From Hymenobacter plasmatis (GTDB lineage: Bacteria; Bacteroidota; Bacteroidia; Cytophagales; Hymenobacteraceae), in the NCBI RefSeq assembly GCF_020711255.1, contig NZ_JAJFAW010000001.1, forward strand, positions 186,001 through 250,000: a stretch of DNA of 64,000 nucleotides, read 5' to 3'. Below, one piece after another: positions 43,759 through 51,629 of the stretch. A model generated the notes under the pieces. It made no database searches. It saw nothing but the letters and a program-made list of their open reading frames with translations, and had not been told where the DNA came from. The position numbers were made by a program, and so were the translations under genes. The stretch's first letter is position 1. Every line of letters starts with the position of its first letter.

Positions 43759-45024
43759 ATGGCAGAGCAAAAAATCACCATTAAAAACGGCAAGCTGAAC
43801 GTACCGGACAAACCCACCATTCCCTTCATCGAGGGCGACGGTACCGGTCCGGACATCTGGCATGCTTCCAAGCTTGTGTTCGACGCGGCGGTTGAGAAGG
43901 CTTACGGGGGCAAGCGGCAGCTCGTGTGGAAAGAAGTGCTGGCTGGTGAGAAGTCCTACAAGCAGACCGGCAACTGGCTGCCCAACGAAACCCTCGACGC
44001 ATTCCGTGAATACCTGGTGGGCATCAAGGGCCCGCTGACGACGCCCGTGGGCGGCGGCATCCGCTCGCTGAACGTGGCCCTGCGCCAGGAACTGGACCTG
44101 TACGCCTGCGTGCGCCCCGTGCGCTACTACGACGGCGTGCCCTCGCCGGTGAAGCACCCGGAGCTGACCGACATGGTCATCTTCCGCGAGAACACCGAGG
44201 ACATCTACGCCGGCATCGAGTACATGAACGGCACGCCGCAGGCCCAAAAAATGCTGGAATTCCTGCAGGACGAAATGGGCGTGAAGAAAATCCGTTTCCC
44301 CGAGTCGTCCTCGTTCGGCATCAAGCCGGTGAGCAAGGAAGGCACCGAGCGCCTCGTGCGTGCCGCCATCAACTACGCGCTGGCCAACAAGAAGCCGTCG
44401 GTGACCATCGTGCACAAGGGCAACATCATGAAGTTCACCGAGGGTGCCTTCAAGACCTGGGGCTACGAGCTGGCTGAGAAGGAATTTGGTAGCAAGGTGT
44501 TCACTTGGGCGCAGTACGATAAAATCGTGGCCAAGCAGGGTGTTGCCGTGGCCGACGCCCTGCAAAAGCAGGCCGTGGAGCAGGGCAAGCTCATCATCAA
44601 GGACAGCATTGCTGATGCTTTCCTGCAGCAGATTCTGTTGCGCCCCGCCGAGTACTCGGTAGTGGCTACGCTGAACCTGAACGGCGACTACATCTCCGAC
44701 GCGCTGGCGGCTATCGTGGGCGGCATCGGCATCGCGCCCGGTGCCAACATCAACTACGTAACCGGCCACGCCATCTTTGAAGCTACCCACGGCACCGCGC
44801 CCAAGTACGCCAACCAGGACAAGGTGAACCCCGGTTCGGTAATCCTCTCCGGCGTAATGATGCTCGAGCACATGGGCTGGAAAGAAGCCGCTGCCCTCAT
44901 CAACAAAGGCCTCGAAGCCGCCATCGCCAAGAAGCACGTGACCTACGACTTTGAACGCCAGATGGAAGGCGCTACGCTGCTCAAAACGAGCGAGTTCGGC
45001 CAGGAAGTTGTGAACAATATGTAG
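43759..45024 (+). CDS. icd: NADP-dependent isocitrate dehydrogenase
   Basis: 421 residues. It converts isocitrate to 2-oxoglutarate and CO2 with reduction of NADP+, in the TCA cycle. The substrate motif [20 protein letters not shown] has the phosphorylatable Ser and two Arg; [13 protein letters not shown] and [10 protein letters not shown] follow; [13 protein letters not shown] holds the metal-binding Asp residues. [18 protein letters not shown] has the Lys-Tyr pair that selects NADP. Bacterial homodimeric type. Upstream there is an inverted element and no clear promoter; a terminator follows. Same strand as the M16 gene but separately transcribed in all likelihood. Confidence 0.96.
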   Translation: MAEQKITIKNGKLNVPDKPTIPFIEGDGTGPDIWHASKLVFDAAVEKAYGGKRQLVWKEVLAGEKSYKQTGNWLPNETLDAFREYLVGIKGPLTTPVGGGIRSLNVALRQELDLYACVRPVRYYDGVPSPVKHPELTDMVIFRENTEDIYAGIEYMNGTPQAQKMLEFLQDEMGVKKIRFPESSSFGIKPVSKEGTERLVRAAINYALANKKPSVTIVHKGNIMKFTEGAFKTWGYELAEKEFGSKVFTWAQYDKIVAKQGVAVADALQKQAVEQGKLIIKDSIADAFLQQILLRPAEYSVVATLNLNGDYISDALAAIVGGIGIAPGANINYVTGHAIFEATHGTAPKYANQDKVNPGSVILSGVMMLEHMGWKEAAALINKGLEAAIAKKHVTYDFERQMEGATLLKTSEFGQEVVNNM

Positions 45025-45053
45025 TAGCTTGGCAGCTGCCTAAGCAACAATAG

Positions 45054-45094
45054 AAACCCCCGCGTCTGCTTTGGCTGGCGCGGGGGTTTTGTTT
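45054..45094 (+). terminator. icd terminator
   Basis: AAACCCCCGCG, 14-base loop, CGCGGGGGTTT then TGTTTT, 30 bases after the icd stop. Confidence 0.9.
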
Positions 45095-45187
45095 TAAAAT
45101 TTGACAGAAAGGCTTATTTAATTATTTTAGCGTCATGCTCTTGCCGCTCAAAATCGGGCGATTCTGTTCAACTGCTTTTCTTCGCCC

Positions 45188-45577
45188 ATGCGTGTCAACG
45201 ACAAAGGGTTCTGGTTGCTTGTGCTAGTGGCGGTTTGCTTAATAACTAGCGCTTGGCTTCCGGCTCACTACAAGCTCCTATTTGTTCAGGAAACCGGTAA
45301 CGTTGGGCACAGCCAGACAACGAACGTGGTCCTAATTCTGATGTTGTTTACGCGGTGGCGGTACGCTCTCACGCTCACTATGTTTGTCAGCGGCCTCAGG
45401 TTTTTGTTTGGATGCGGTGTGCTGTGGTCTGCATGGAAATATGGAGGTCCACTGTTGGGCTACAGCTTGACAACGCTGCTGCATTTAATTGTGCTGAAAG
45501 TGCTGAATGACTCTACTTCCATAGAAGTGTTTTTGAAGCAGCATCCCGCTGATAACCTAGGCAAGCAGCAAATTTGA
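45188..45577 (+). CDS. Small multi-pass membrane protein, unknown
   Basis: 129 residues with about three or four hydrophobic segments (LLVLVAVCLITSAWLPA, VVLILMLFTRWRYALTL through FVSGLRFLFGCGVLWSAW, LGYSLTTLLHLIVLKVL). No family recognised. Codon use is less GC-rich than its neighbours, which could mean recent arrival or weak selection. It lies alone after the icd terminator and convergent to the next gene. Confidence 0.55.
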   Translation: MRVNDKGFWLLVLVAVCLITSAWLPAHYKLLFVQETGNVGHSQTTNVVLILMLFTRWRYALTLTMFVSGLRFLFGCGVLWSAWKYGGPLLGYSLTTLLHLIVLKVLNDSTSIEVFLKQHPADNLGKQQI

Positions 45578-45673
45578 AGCAACACACGCGAGCCTGGGTT
45601 TTGGCACAATTTCCCCAAATGACGCGCGTTACGCGGCGCTAAACTCGCGCCAATACAAGCGGCCGGTATACTC

Positions 45674-47086
45674 TTACCTCCCGCCGCGCTTCAAATCCCG
45701 GAACACGTTATTCAACCCTTCAGCCCAAGTTGGGTGGGCGAAAATCATTTCCTGTAGCTGCTGATACTTAAGCCGCCCGGCCATGGCTACTTCGAGGATG
45801 GCCATGATTTCGCCGGCTTCGGAGCCGAGCAGGGTGGCGCCCAGCAGCCGGTCGTCGTTGCCGACGAGTACTTTCCAGAAGCCGCGTGTTTCGCTGGTGT
45901 GCTGGGCGCGGCCTATTGCGCGCACCGGCATGGTGGCCACGCGGTAGGGCACGTTCTGTTCCTGGGCCTGGCCTTCGCTCAGGCCAATACGGGCCATGGG
46001 CGGGTCGGTAAACACCACGTAGGGGAGGGGCCGCTGGCGGGCCGAGCGTTTGCGGCCGTGCAGCAGGGCGTCGCGCACGATGCGGTAGTCGTCGTAGGCG
46101 AGGTGCGTGAACTGCGGGCCGGGGTGAATGTCGCCCAGGGCGTACACGCCGCGCACGTTCGTTTGCAGGTTGTTATTGACCAGGATGTAGCCTTGCTCGT
46201 CGGTTTTGATGCCCGCATAGCCCAAGCCCAGCTTGTCCGAATTGGGCTGGCGGCCGGTGGCTACCAGCAAATGGGTGCCGCGCAGGCGCCGCTCGCCCTG
46301 GCTGGTATGGGCCGAGAGGGTGAGCTGGCCATCGGCGCCGCGGCTCACGCGGTGGGCGTGCGCGCCCATCACAAACTCGATGCCTTCCTGGCTCAAGACC
46401 TCCTGCAGGCCGCGGCAGGCGTCGTCGTCTTCGTGCTCAAGCAGCCGCATTCCTGCTTCCACTACGGTAACTCGGCTGCCGAAACGGCGAAACATCTGGC
46501 TGAACTCCAGCCCAATGTAGCCCCCGCCCAGAATGAGCAGGTGCTCGGGCAGTTCCTGAAGGTCGAGCAGCTCGGTGGTGGTGAGGTAGCCGGCCTCGGC
46601 CAGCCCTTCCAAGTTGGGCACAGCGGGGCGCGTGCCGGCATTGATAAAAACGAGCGGGGCCGTGAGGTCCTGGGCAGTGCCGTCGGCCAGGGCCACGTGC
46701 AGGGTGCGCGGCCCGGTGAAGGCGGCGTGGCCACCGAGCACGGTGATGTTGTCGTGCTTCCTGGTCAGGTTGGCCCGGGTGCCGTTGCGCATGGCGCGCA
46801 CCACCACGTCTTTGCGGGCCACCGCTGCGGCCATGTCCACCCGAAGGCTGGCGGCATTGGGCACCTTCGGGGCCGCTACGGTGGCAGCAGTGCGGAGCTG
46901 GTGCAGGCGCTCGGCGGTGGCAATGAGCGTTTTGGTGGGCGCGCAGCCATAGTTTATGCAGGAGCCGCCCAGGTGGTTTTCTTCGATGAGCACCACGCGG
47001 CGGCCGGCATCGGCCAGGGCCGTGGCCAGTGGGTTGCCAGCTTGGCCAGAACCGATGATAATGGCGTCGAAAGCAGTAGCGGACAT
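45674..47086 (-). CDS. FAD-dependent pyridine nucleotide-disulfide oxidoreductase (mercuric reductase-like)
   Basis: 470 residues from MSATAFDAIIIGSGQAGNPL (FAD-binding GSGQAG); a longer frame to 47185 is not needed. Redox-active pair C43/C48 in GGSCINYGCAPTKT. NAD(P) domain motif LILGGGYIGLEFSQMFRRFG, FAD motif GVYALGDIHPG, and C-terminal dimer motif FAHPTWAEGLNN with the active-site His. The C terminus lacks the vicinal cysteines of true mercuric reductase and there is no lipoamide context, so it belongs to the general family with unknown substrate. Divergent from the lipoprotein at 47238. Confidence 0.88.
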   Translation of the reverse strand: MSATAFDAIIIGSGQAGNPLATALADAGRRVVLIEENHLGGSCINYGCAPTKTLIATAERLHQLRTAATVAAPKVPNAASLRVDMAAAVARKDVVVRAMRNGTRANLTRKHDNITVLGGHAAFTGPRTLHVALADGTAQDLTAPLVFINAGTRPAVPNLEGLAEAGYLTTTELLDLQELPEHLLILGGGYIGLEFSQMFRRFGSRVTVVEAGMRLLEHEDDDACRGLQEVLSQEGIEFVMGAHAHRVSRGADGQLTLSAHTSQGERRLRGTHLLVATGRQPNSDKLGLGYAGIKTDEQGYILVNNNLQTNVRGVYALGDIHPGPQFTHLAYDDYRIVRDALLHGRKRSARQRPLPYVVFTDPPMARIGLSEGQAQEQNVPYRVATMPVRAIGRAQHTSETRGFWKVLVGNDDRLLGATLLGSEAGEIMAILEVAMAGRLKYQQLQEMIFAHPTWAEGLNNVFRDLKRGGR

Positions 47087-47237
47087 GAGCACGGCGATAG
47101 GTGAATCTCCTAGCTTACATACGGTTCGGCTTGCCTGCGTGGCTAGCCCACTACCAAAATGAGCGGTAATGTCCGGTTTAAACACGAAATTGCGGTATCA
47201 GGCGTTGGCTTGCCTATTCTTTACCTATCCCTATTCT

Positions 47238-47972
47238 ATGAAGCACCTGTTGCGCCTTACCCTATTACCTGTCCTCTCGGGCCTCACAGGATGTGCTTCG
47301 CTCTACTTTCCGCCGCCGCCGCATGCGCCGCTGCTCACGCACGAAGGCGAGTTCTACGGCGCGGTGAGCACCAACCAGCACAATAACTACGCCATGCAGG
47401 GCGCCTACGCCCTCACCAACCACTTGGGCGTGGCCGGCACGTTTTCGTCGCTGCACCGCAACAAGTCGGCTAAAACCGAGAACATTGATTTTGGCGAAGT
47501 AAGCCTGGGCTACTTCACGCGCTTGCCCGATAAGCGCGTGCTGGAGGTGTACGTGGGCGGCGGCGGCGGCAGCACCGAGCGCATCGAGCGCGACAACGAC
47601 CAGGTGACCACCAAAAAGCTGAATGGCAGTCTCTCCAAGGTATTTGCCCAGGTGAATTACGCCCGCAAAAAGAACGACAACCTGCACCTGTTCAAGCACG
47701 ACTTCCCGCTGACGTATGGCGCTGCGCTGCGTATGAGCTATATGCAGCTCAACGACTTCCACATCAACGACCAGCTGGCTCCGGGCGAAAACAACCTGTT
47801 TTTTGAGCCCATCACCTTCACCCGCGTGCAGATAGGCGGCCCCGTGCAATTGCAGCTAATCAGCGGCCAGATTTTCGGCTTCCGTAGCAACAAGTACCTC
47901 AAGGCCGCCAACTCGGTTTTCCAAGTGGGCATTGTGGTGAACCTGGGCGGCGACAGCTCGGGGGACAACTAG
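47238..47972 (+). CDS. Lipoprotein with outer-membrane-barrel-like features, unknown
   Basis: 244 residues from MKHLLRLTLLPVLSGLTGCA; LTGC is a lipobox, so Cys19 should be lipidated. The rest has barrel-like strands (GEFYGAVSTNQHNNYAM, LGVAGTFSSLHRN, GEVSLGYFTRLP, VYVGGGGGSTERI, FQVGIVVNLGG). No known family. The start upstream in frame at 47169 was rejected because it puts the lipobox far inside. Not obviously linked to the divergent reductase gene. Confidence 0.72.
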   Translation: MKHLLRLTLLPVLSGLTGCASLYFPPPPHAPLLTHEGEFYGAVSTNQHNNYAMQGAYALTNHLGVAGTFSSLHRNKSAKTENIDFGEVSLGYFTRLPDKRVLEVYVGGGGGSTERIERDNDQVTTKKLNGSLSKVFAQVNYARKKNDNLHLFKHDFPLTYGAALRMSYMQLNDFHINDQLAPGENNLFFEPITFTRVQIGGPVQLQLISGQIFGFRSNKYLKAANSVFQVGIVVNLGGDSSGDN

Positions 47973-48003
47973 CCCACAGCTTGAAAACAACCTGATTGGC
48001 CAT

Positions 48004-48100
48004 GTAGAGACGCGACACTTCGCGTCTCGGCATCAACGCCGTTATAGAATCGTTCAACTGTCATCGCTCAACGCCGAGACGCGAAGTGTCGCGTCTCTAC
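48004..48100. repeat. Palindromic repeat, GAGACGCGA family
   Basis: GTAGAGACGCGACACTTCGC then GTCTCGGC, mirrored by GCCGAGACGCGAAGTGTCGC then GTCTCTAC, with about 35 bases between. Each arm also contains a shorter internal palindrome (GAGACGCGAC...). A second copy is at 56135-56220. Distinct from the REPIN-like family. Confidence 0.8.
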
Positions 48101-48130
48101 AAAGGGCAGGTGTAAAAACCACTGAGCGTA

Positions 48131-48194
48131 CCGCACAAAATTGAATAAAAAAGCCCCGGCGTTGGCCGGGGCTTTTTTATTCAATTTTGTGCGG
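48131..48194. terminator. Perfect 30-bp hairpin, bidirectional terminator
   Basis: 30-bp arms with a 4-base GTTG loop: the left arm starts CCGCACAAAATTGAAT and the right arm is its exact complement. A/T runs flank a GC-rich core (AAGCCCCGGC), so it can terminate the lipoprotein transcript on the forward strand and sucD on the reverse strand. Confidence 0.92.
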
Positions 48195-48203
48195 TTGAGC
48201 TAA

Positions 48204-49103
48204 CTACGCTACCACAGCCGCTTCCTTGCCGCTCAATACGCGCAGCATGGTTTCTCCGATTTCGGCTGGCGAATCCACCACGTGGATGCCGCACTCGCGC
48301 ATGATGGCCATTTTAGCGGCAGCCGTGTCGTCGGCACCGCCTACGATGGCACCGGCGTGGCCCATGCGACGGCCGGGAGGTGCAGTCTGGCCGGCGATGA
48401 AGCCTACTACGGGCTTCATATTGCCGGTGTCCTTAATCCAGCGGGCGGCTTCGGCTTCCATGCCGCCGCCGATTTCGCCAATCATAACGATGCCCTCGGT
48501 TTCGGGGTCGTTCATCAGCATTTCAATGGCCTGCTTGGTGGTGGTCCCGATGATGGGGTCGCCGCCGATGCCGATGGCCGTGGTCTGGCCCAGGCCGGCT
48601 TTGGTGAGCTGGTCTACGGCCTCGTAGGTGAGGGTACCCGACTTGCTGACGATGCCGATTTTGCCTTTCTGGAAGATAAAGCCGGGCATGATGCCCACTT
48701 TGCACTCGCCGGCGGTCATTACGCCGGGGCAGTTTGGCCCAACCATCGTGATGCCCTGCCGGTCTTTCAGGTAGTGCTTCACGGCAATCATGTCCTTGGT
48801 GGGGATGCCTTCGGTGATGGTGATGATGACGCGGATGCCGGCATCGGCCGCTTCCATGATTGCGTCGGCGGCGAAAGCCGGGGGCACGAAAATGATGCTG
48901 GTGTCGGCGCCGGCTTTTTCCACGGCTTCGGCCACGGTGTTGAACACGGGACGGCCCAGGTGCTCGGTGCCGCCTTTGCCGGGCGTTACGCCGCCCACCA
49001 CGTTGGTGCCGTAGTCCATCATCTGCTGGGCATGGAACGAGCCTTCGGAGCCAGTGAAGCCCTGCACGATAACCTTGGAATCTTTATTGACCAGAACGCT
49101 CAT
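48204..49103 (-). CDS. sucD: Succinyl-CoA ligase, alpha subunit
   Basis: 299 residues. It interconverts succinyl-CoA and succinate with phosphorylation of ADP/GDP, together with a beta subunit that is not in this window. CoA-binding Rossmann start [49 protein letters not shown], and the phosphohistidine site H249 in [12 protein letters not shown]. Its promoter fits TTG-N19-TACTTTTG exactly. The separation of sucD from sucC is usual in Bacteroidota. Confidence 0.96.
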   Translation of the reverse strand: MSVLVNKDSKVIVQGFTGSEGSFHAQQMMDYGTNVVGGVTPGKGGTEHLGRPVFNTVAEAVEKAGADTSIIFVPPAFAADAIMEAADAGIRVIITITEGIPTKDMIAVKHYLKDRQGITMVGPNCPGVMTAGECKVGIMPGFIFQKGKIGIVSKSGTLTYEAVDQLTKAGLGQTTAIGIGGDPIIGTTTKQAIEMLMNDPETEGIVMIGEIGGGMEAEAARWIKDTGNMKPVVGFIAGQTAPPGRRMGHAGAIVGGADDTAAAKMAIMRECGIHVVDSPAEIGETMLRVLSGKEAAVVA

Positions 49104-49167
49104 TCGTAGGTGATTTTGGGAAAATTAATGGAGGAGGGGGCGGTGGCCCGGTTGGGCAACAGCGCTG

Positions 49168-49197
49168 CAAAAGTAGGGCTTTTTGGGGGCGCGGCAA
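49168..49197 (-). promoter_or_regulatory. sucD promoter (-33/-7)
   Basis: On the reverse strand TTG at 49197-49195, 19 bases, then TACTTTTG at 49175-49168: an exact match in sequence and spacing to the Bacteroidota sigma-ABfr type consensus. About 65 bases before the ATG. Confidence 0.65.
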
Positions 49198-49225
49198 GGC
49201 GCTTTGTTCAATAACCAACCGCTTG

Positions 49226-49324
49226 GCGTCCTGAGCGCAGTAGAGGACCTTATCGGAGTAGAACAGTTGGCTGCAATTCAATTGGCGTAAGCGCGGTAAA
49301 GGGCTTCGCTGCGCGCAGGATGAA
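49226..49324. repeat. REPIN-like inverted repeat, diverged
   Basis: GCGTCCTGAGCGCAGTAGAG then GACCTTATC at the left; GGTAAAGGGCTTCGCTGCGC then GCAGGATGA at the right, about 40 bases apart. Diverged copy of the REPIN-like family with TCCTGAGCGCAG in place of CATGCAGAGCGCAG. Confidence 0.65.
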
Positions 49325-49355
49325 AGGCGGCACCCCGCCCCGCCGTCGAAATTCC

Positions 49356-49363
49356 TACCTTTG
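49356..49363 (+). promoter_or_regulatory. Candidate -7 box for the cysteine synthase-like gene
   Basis: TACCTTTG ends at the GTG at 49363, so that GTG cannot be the start; it supports the ATG at 49402. No clear -33 TTG at 19 bases upstream. Confidence 0.45.
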
Positions 49364-49401
49364 TGCCTTCACCCGAAAACTCCCCCACCCAACCTTTTTC
49401 A

Positions 49402-50379
49402 ATGTATTTCAACCACGTTATCGAGGCCGTTGGCCACACGCCCCTCGTCAAGCTCAACAAGGTCACCGACGGCATCAAAGGCACCATCCTGGCCAAAGTA
49501 GAGTATTTCAACCCCGGCAATTCGGTGAAGGACCGCATGGCCATCCGCATGATTGAGGACGCCGAGAAAGCCGGCCTGCTGAAGCCGGGCGGCACCATCA
49601 TCGAGGGTACCAGCGGCAATACCGGCATGGGCCTGGCCCTGGCCGCCATTGCCAAAGGCTACAAGACCGTGTTTGTGATGAGCGACAAGCAGAGCAAGGA
49701 AAAGCAGGACATCCTGCGCGCCGTGGGTGCCGAGGTGGTGGTGTGCCCCGTAGACGTGGCCCCCGACGACCCGCGCAGCTACTACTCGGTGGCCCGCCGT
49801 CTCAACCAGGAAACGCCCAATTCTTTCTACCCCAACCAGTACGACAACCTCTCGAACACCGCCGCCCACTACGAGGGCACCGGCCCCGAGCTGTGGGCCC
49901 AAACCGAAGGCAAAATCACGCATTTCGCGTGCGGCGTGGGCACCGGCGGCACCATCTGCGGCACGGCCAAATACCTGAAGGAGCAGAACCCCGCCGTGGT
50001 TTCCATCGGCCTCGACACCTACGGCTCGGTATTTAAGAAGTACAAGGAAACGGGTGTTTTCGACGAAAACGAAATCTACCCTTATAAAACCGAAGGCATC
50101 GGCGAAGACATTCTGCCCAAGAACGTCGACTTCGACCTGATTGACTTATTCATCAAGGTGACCGACCAGGACGCGGCCGTGATGACGCGCCGCCTGGCCA
50201 AAGAAGAAGGCCTGTTTGTGGGCTGGTCGTGCGGCTCGGCCGTGTACGGCGCCCTGGAATATGCCCGCGAACACCTCACCGAGGACGACACCATGGTAAT
50301 CATCCTGCCCGACCACGGCACCCGCTACCTCGGCAAAATCTACAACGACGACTGGATGCGCGCCCAGGGCTGGTTGTAA
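49402..50379 (+). CDS. PLP-dependent cysteine synthase / cystathionine beta-synthase core
   Basis: 325 residues from MYFNHVIEAVGHTPLVKLNK. Fold type II PLP enzyme: K43 in NPGNSVKDRMAIRM binds PLP and TSGNTGMGLA (70-79) binds its phosphate. The C-terminal part GLFVGWSCGSAVYGAL fits the cystathionine beta-synthase core, but there are no regulatory CBS domains and the enzyme ends after KIYNDDWMRAQGWL. It makes cysteine or cystathionine from an activated serine; which one cannot be told. Single gene divergent from sucD. Confidence 0.9.
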   Translation: MYFNHVIEAVGHTPLVKLNKVTDGIKGTILAKVEYFNPGNSVKDRMAIRMIEDAEKAGLLKPGGTIIEGTSGNTGMGLALAAIAKGYKTVFVMSDKQSKEKQDILRAVGAEVVVCPVDVAPDDPRSYYSVARRLNQETPNSFYPNQYDNLSNTAAHYEGTGPELWAQTEGKITHFACGVGTGGTICGTAKYLKEQNPAVVSIGLDTYGSVFKKYKETGVFDENEIYPYKTEGIGEDILPKNVDFDLIDLFIKVTDQDAAVMTRRLAKEEGLFVGWSCGSAVYGALEYAREHLTEDDTMVIILPDHGTRYLGKIYNDDWMRAQGWL

Positions 50380-50449
50380 TTAATGTGGGCTATTGCCGGA
50401 ATGCGCCGGGGCTGGTATCTTCGTGGAAGCTAGAAATCAAACATTATAC

Positions 50450-50860
50450 ATGTCTGCGAATTTGAATCATATTGTACTGGTAGACGACAACGAGACCACT
50501 AGCTTCCTCAACAATCGTCTGTTGGGTCGCTTGGCCGTTGCCGACCACGTGAGCACGTTTTCGCGCGCCGATGAGGCGTTTGAGCAGCTCTGGGGCGATG
50601 CCGACAACGCCAGCCGCGGCCCCGCGCCCGACCTGGTGTTTGTGGACCTGAAAATGCCCGGCATTTCCGGCTTCGAATTCTTGGAGCTATACAATGCCCT
50701 GCCCCAGCCCGTGCAGGACAAAACGGTAATGGCCGTGCTCACCACCTCCATGCACGGCGCCGATACGGCCCGCGTAGCTAAGTACCCCAACGTGGAGTAC
50801 CTAACCAAGCCCCTCACCGAAGAAAAGATGCGCAAGCTGCTCGAAAAGCGCTTTCAGTAA
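50450..50860 (+). CDS. Stand-alone response-regulator receiver domain
   Basis: 136 residues from MSANLNHIVLVDDNETTSFL. D12, D13 and the phospho-acceptor D66 (LVFVDLKMPGISG) are present, with the TTS threonine and the YLTKPL lysine. There is no DNA-binding or enzyme domain, so it acts by protein contact, as CheY-type proteins do. It begins about 70 bases after the cysteine synthase-like gene; its histidine kinase is not in this window. Confidence 0.9.
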   Translation: MSANLNHIVLVDDNETTSFLNNRLLGRLAVADHVSTFSRADEAFEQLWGDADNASRGPAPDLVFVDLKMPGISGFEFLELYNALPQPVQDKTVMAVLTTSMHGADTARVAKYPNVEYLTKPLTEEKMRKLLEKRFQ

Positions 50861-50908
50861 CCCCAGCCAATACGCAGGCACCGCGAAGCCACCCGTATTC
50901 AGCTCAAC

Positions 50909-50953
50909 AAATTCAAAGGCCCCGACTCACTCCGAGTCGGGGCCTTTGAATTT
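50909..50953. terminator. Bidirectional terminator overlapping a gene end
   Basis: Perfect 20-bp arms (AAATTCAAAGGCCCCGACTC and its complement) with a 5-base loop ACTCC. The right arm lies inside the last codons (KFKGPDSE) and stop of the reverse-strand gene ending at 50927, so the stem is part of a coding sequence. It terminates both the receiver gene and the outer-membrane gene. Confidence 0.9.
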
Positions 50954-51502
50954 TCCCTTAATCTTATCGAACACCCCGTGGAAAAGGCCCTCGTTCTTCT
51001 GCTTCAGGATGATGTAGCGCACGGAGAAACCCGTCGGAAACCGGGTCCAGTCGCTGGAATGGAATTCGACGGTGGGCTTGAAGTCGATGGATAGCACCAC
51101 GGGCACGAACGCAATTTTGTACTCGGCCCCGATGATGCCGTCGAAGCCCCAGAAGTTGCCGTCGTCCTTGTTGGTGCCGAAGTGGGCACCTGCCCCAAGG
51201 TAATAATTTAGGCTGGGGCCCAGAATGCCGAAGTGGCGCTCGGCCAGCAAGGTGGCGCTGCGCTCCCTGGTTCCCAGCATGCCCAGCCCTTCCAGTGTGG
51301 TGCTGGGCAGCACCAGCTGCTGAATGGTGAGGCCGTAGCTGCTGCCGCCGCTGCGGAAGCCCGCGGCCGTGCGGTACTTCTGGGCCAGGGCCGGCTGGGC
51401 GAGGCCGGCCACCAACACTAGCAACAAGGCGGGGCGAGCAGCCCGCCAGCTCAATTTCTGGAAGGGCCGATGCTGCAACTGAAATGGAAACGAGAAAATC
51501 AT
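50927..51502 (-). CDS. Outer-membrane protein, unknown
   Basis: 191 residues from MIFSFPFQLQHRPFQKLSWR with a hydrophobic signal (PALLLVLVAGLAQPALAQ). Strands: AAGFRSGGSSYGLTIQQLVL, LSIDFKPTVEFHSS and FSVRYIILKQ suggest a small beta-barrel. The last eight residues are coded in the arm of the terminator. No family recognised with confidence. Confidence 0.65.
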   Translation of the reverse strand: MIFSFPFQLQHRPFQKLSWRAARPALLLVLVAGLAQPALAQKYRTAAGFRSGGSSYGLTIQQLVLPSTTLEGLGMLGTRERSATLLAERHFGILGPSLNYYLGAGAHFGTNKDDGNFWGFDGIIGAEYKIAFVPVVLSIDFKPTVEFHSSDWTRFPTGFSVRYIILKQKNEGLFHGVFDKIKGKFKGPDSE

Positions 51503-51629
51503 ATATAAGGAAGCAATTCTGAGCTGGCCCGCCCGAGTCTTCGCTGGCAATGCCAGCCCGGGTCGGGCCCTACTACGCAGAATTGGTGCGGGAAATTGCT
51601 TTTGAGCAGCAGAAACAGCGCTGGGGCGG

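Noticed and set aside
45674..47086. Mercuric reductase
   Set aside because: The redox pair is present but the C-terminal vicinal cysteines and an N-terminal metal-binding domain are absent and no mer genes are nearby, so only the broad family is claimed.
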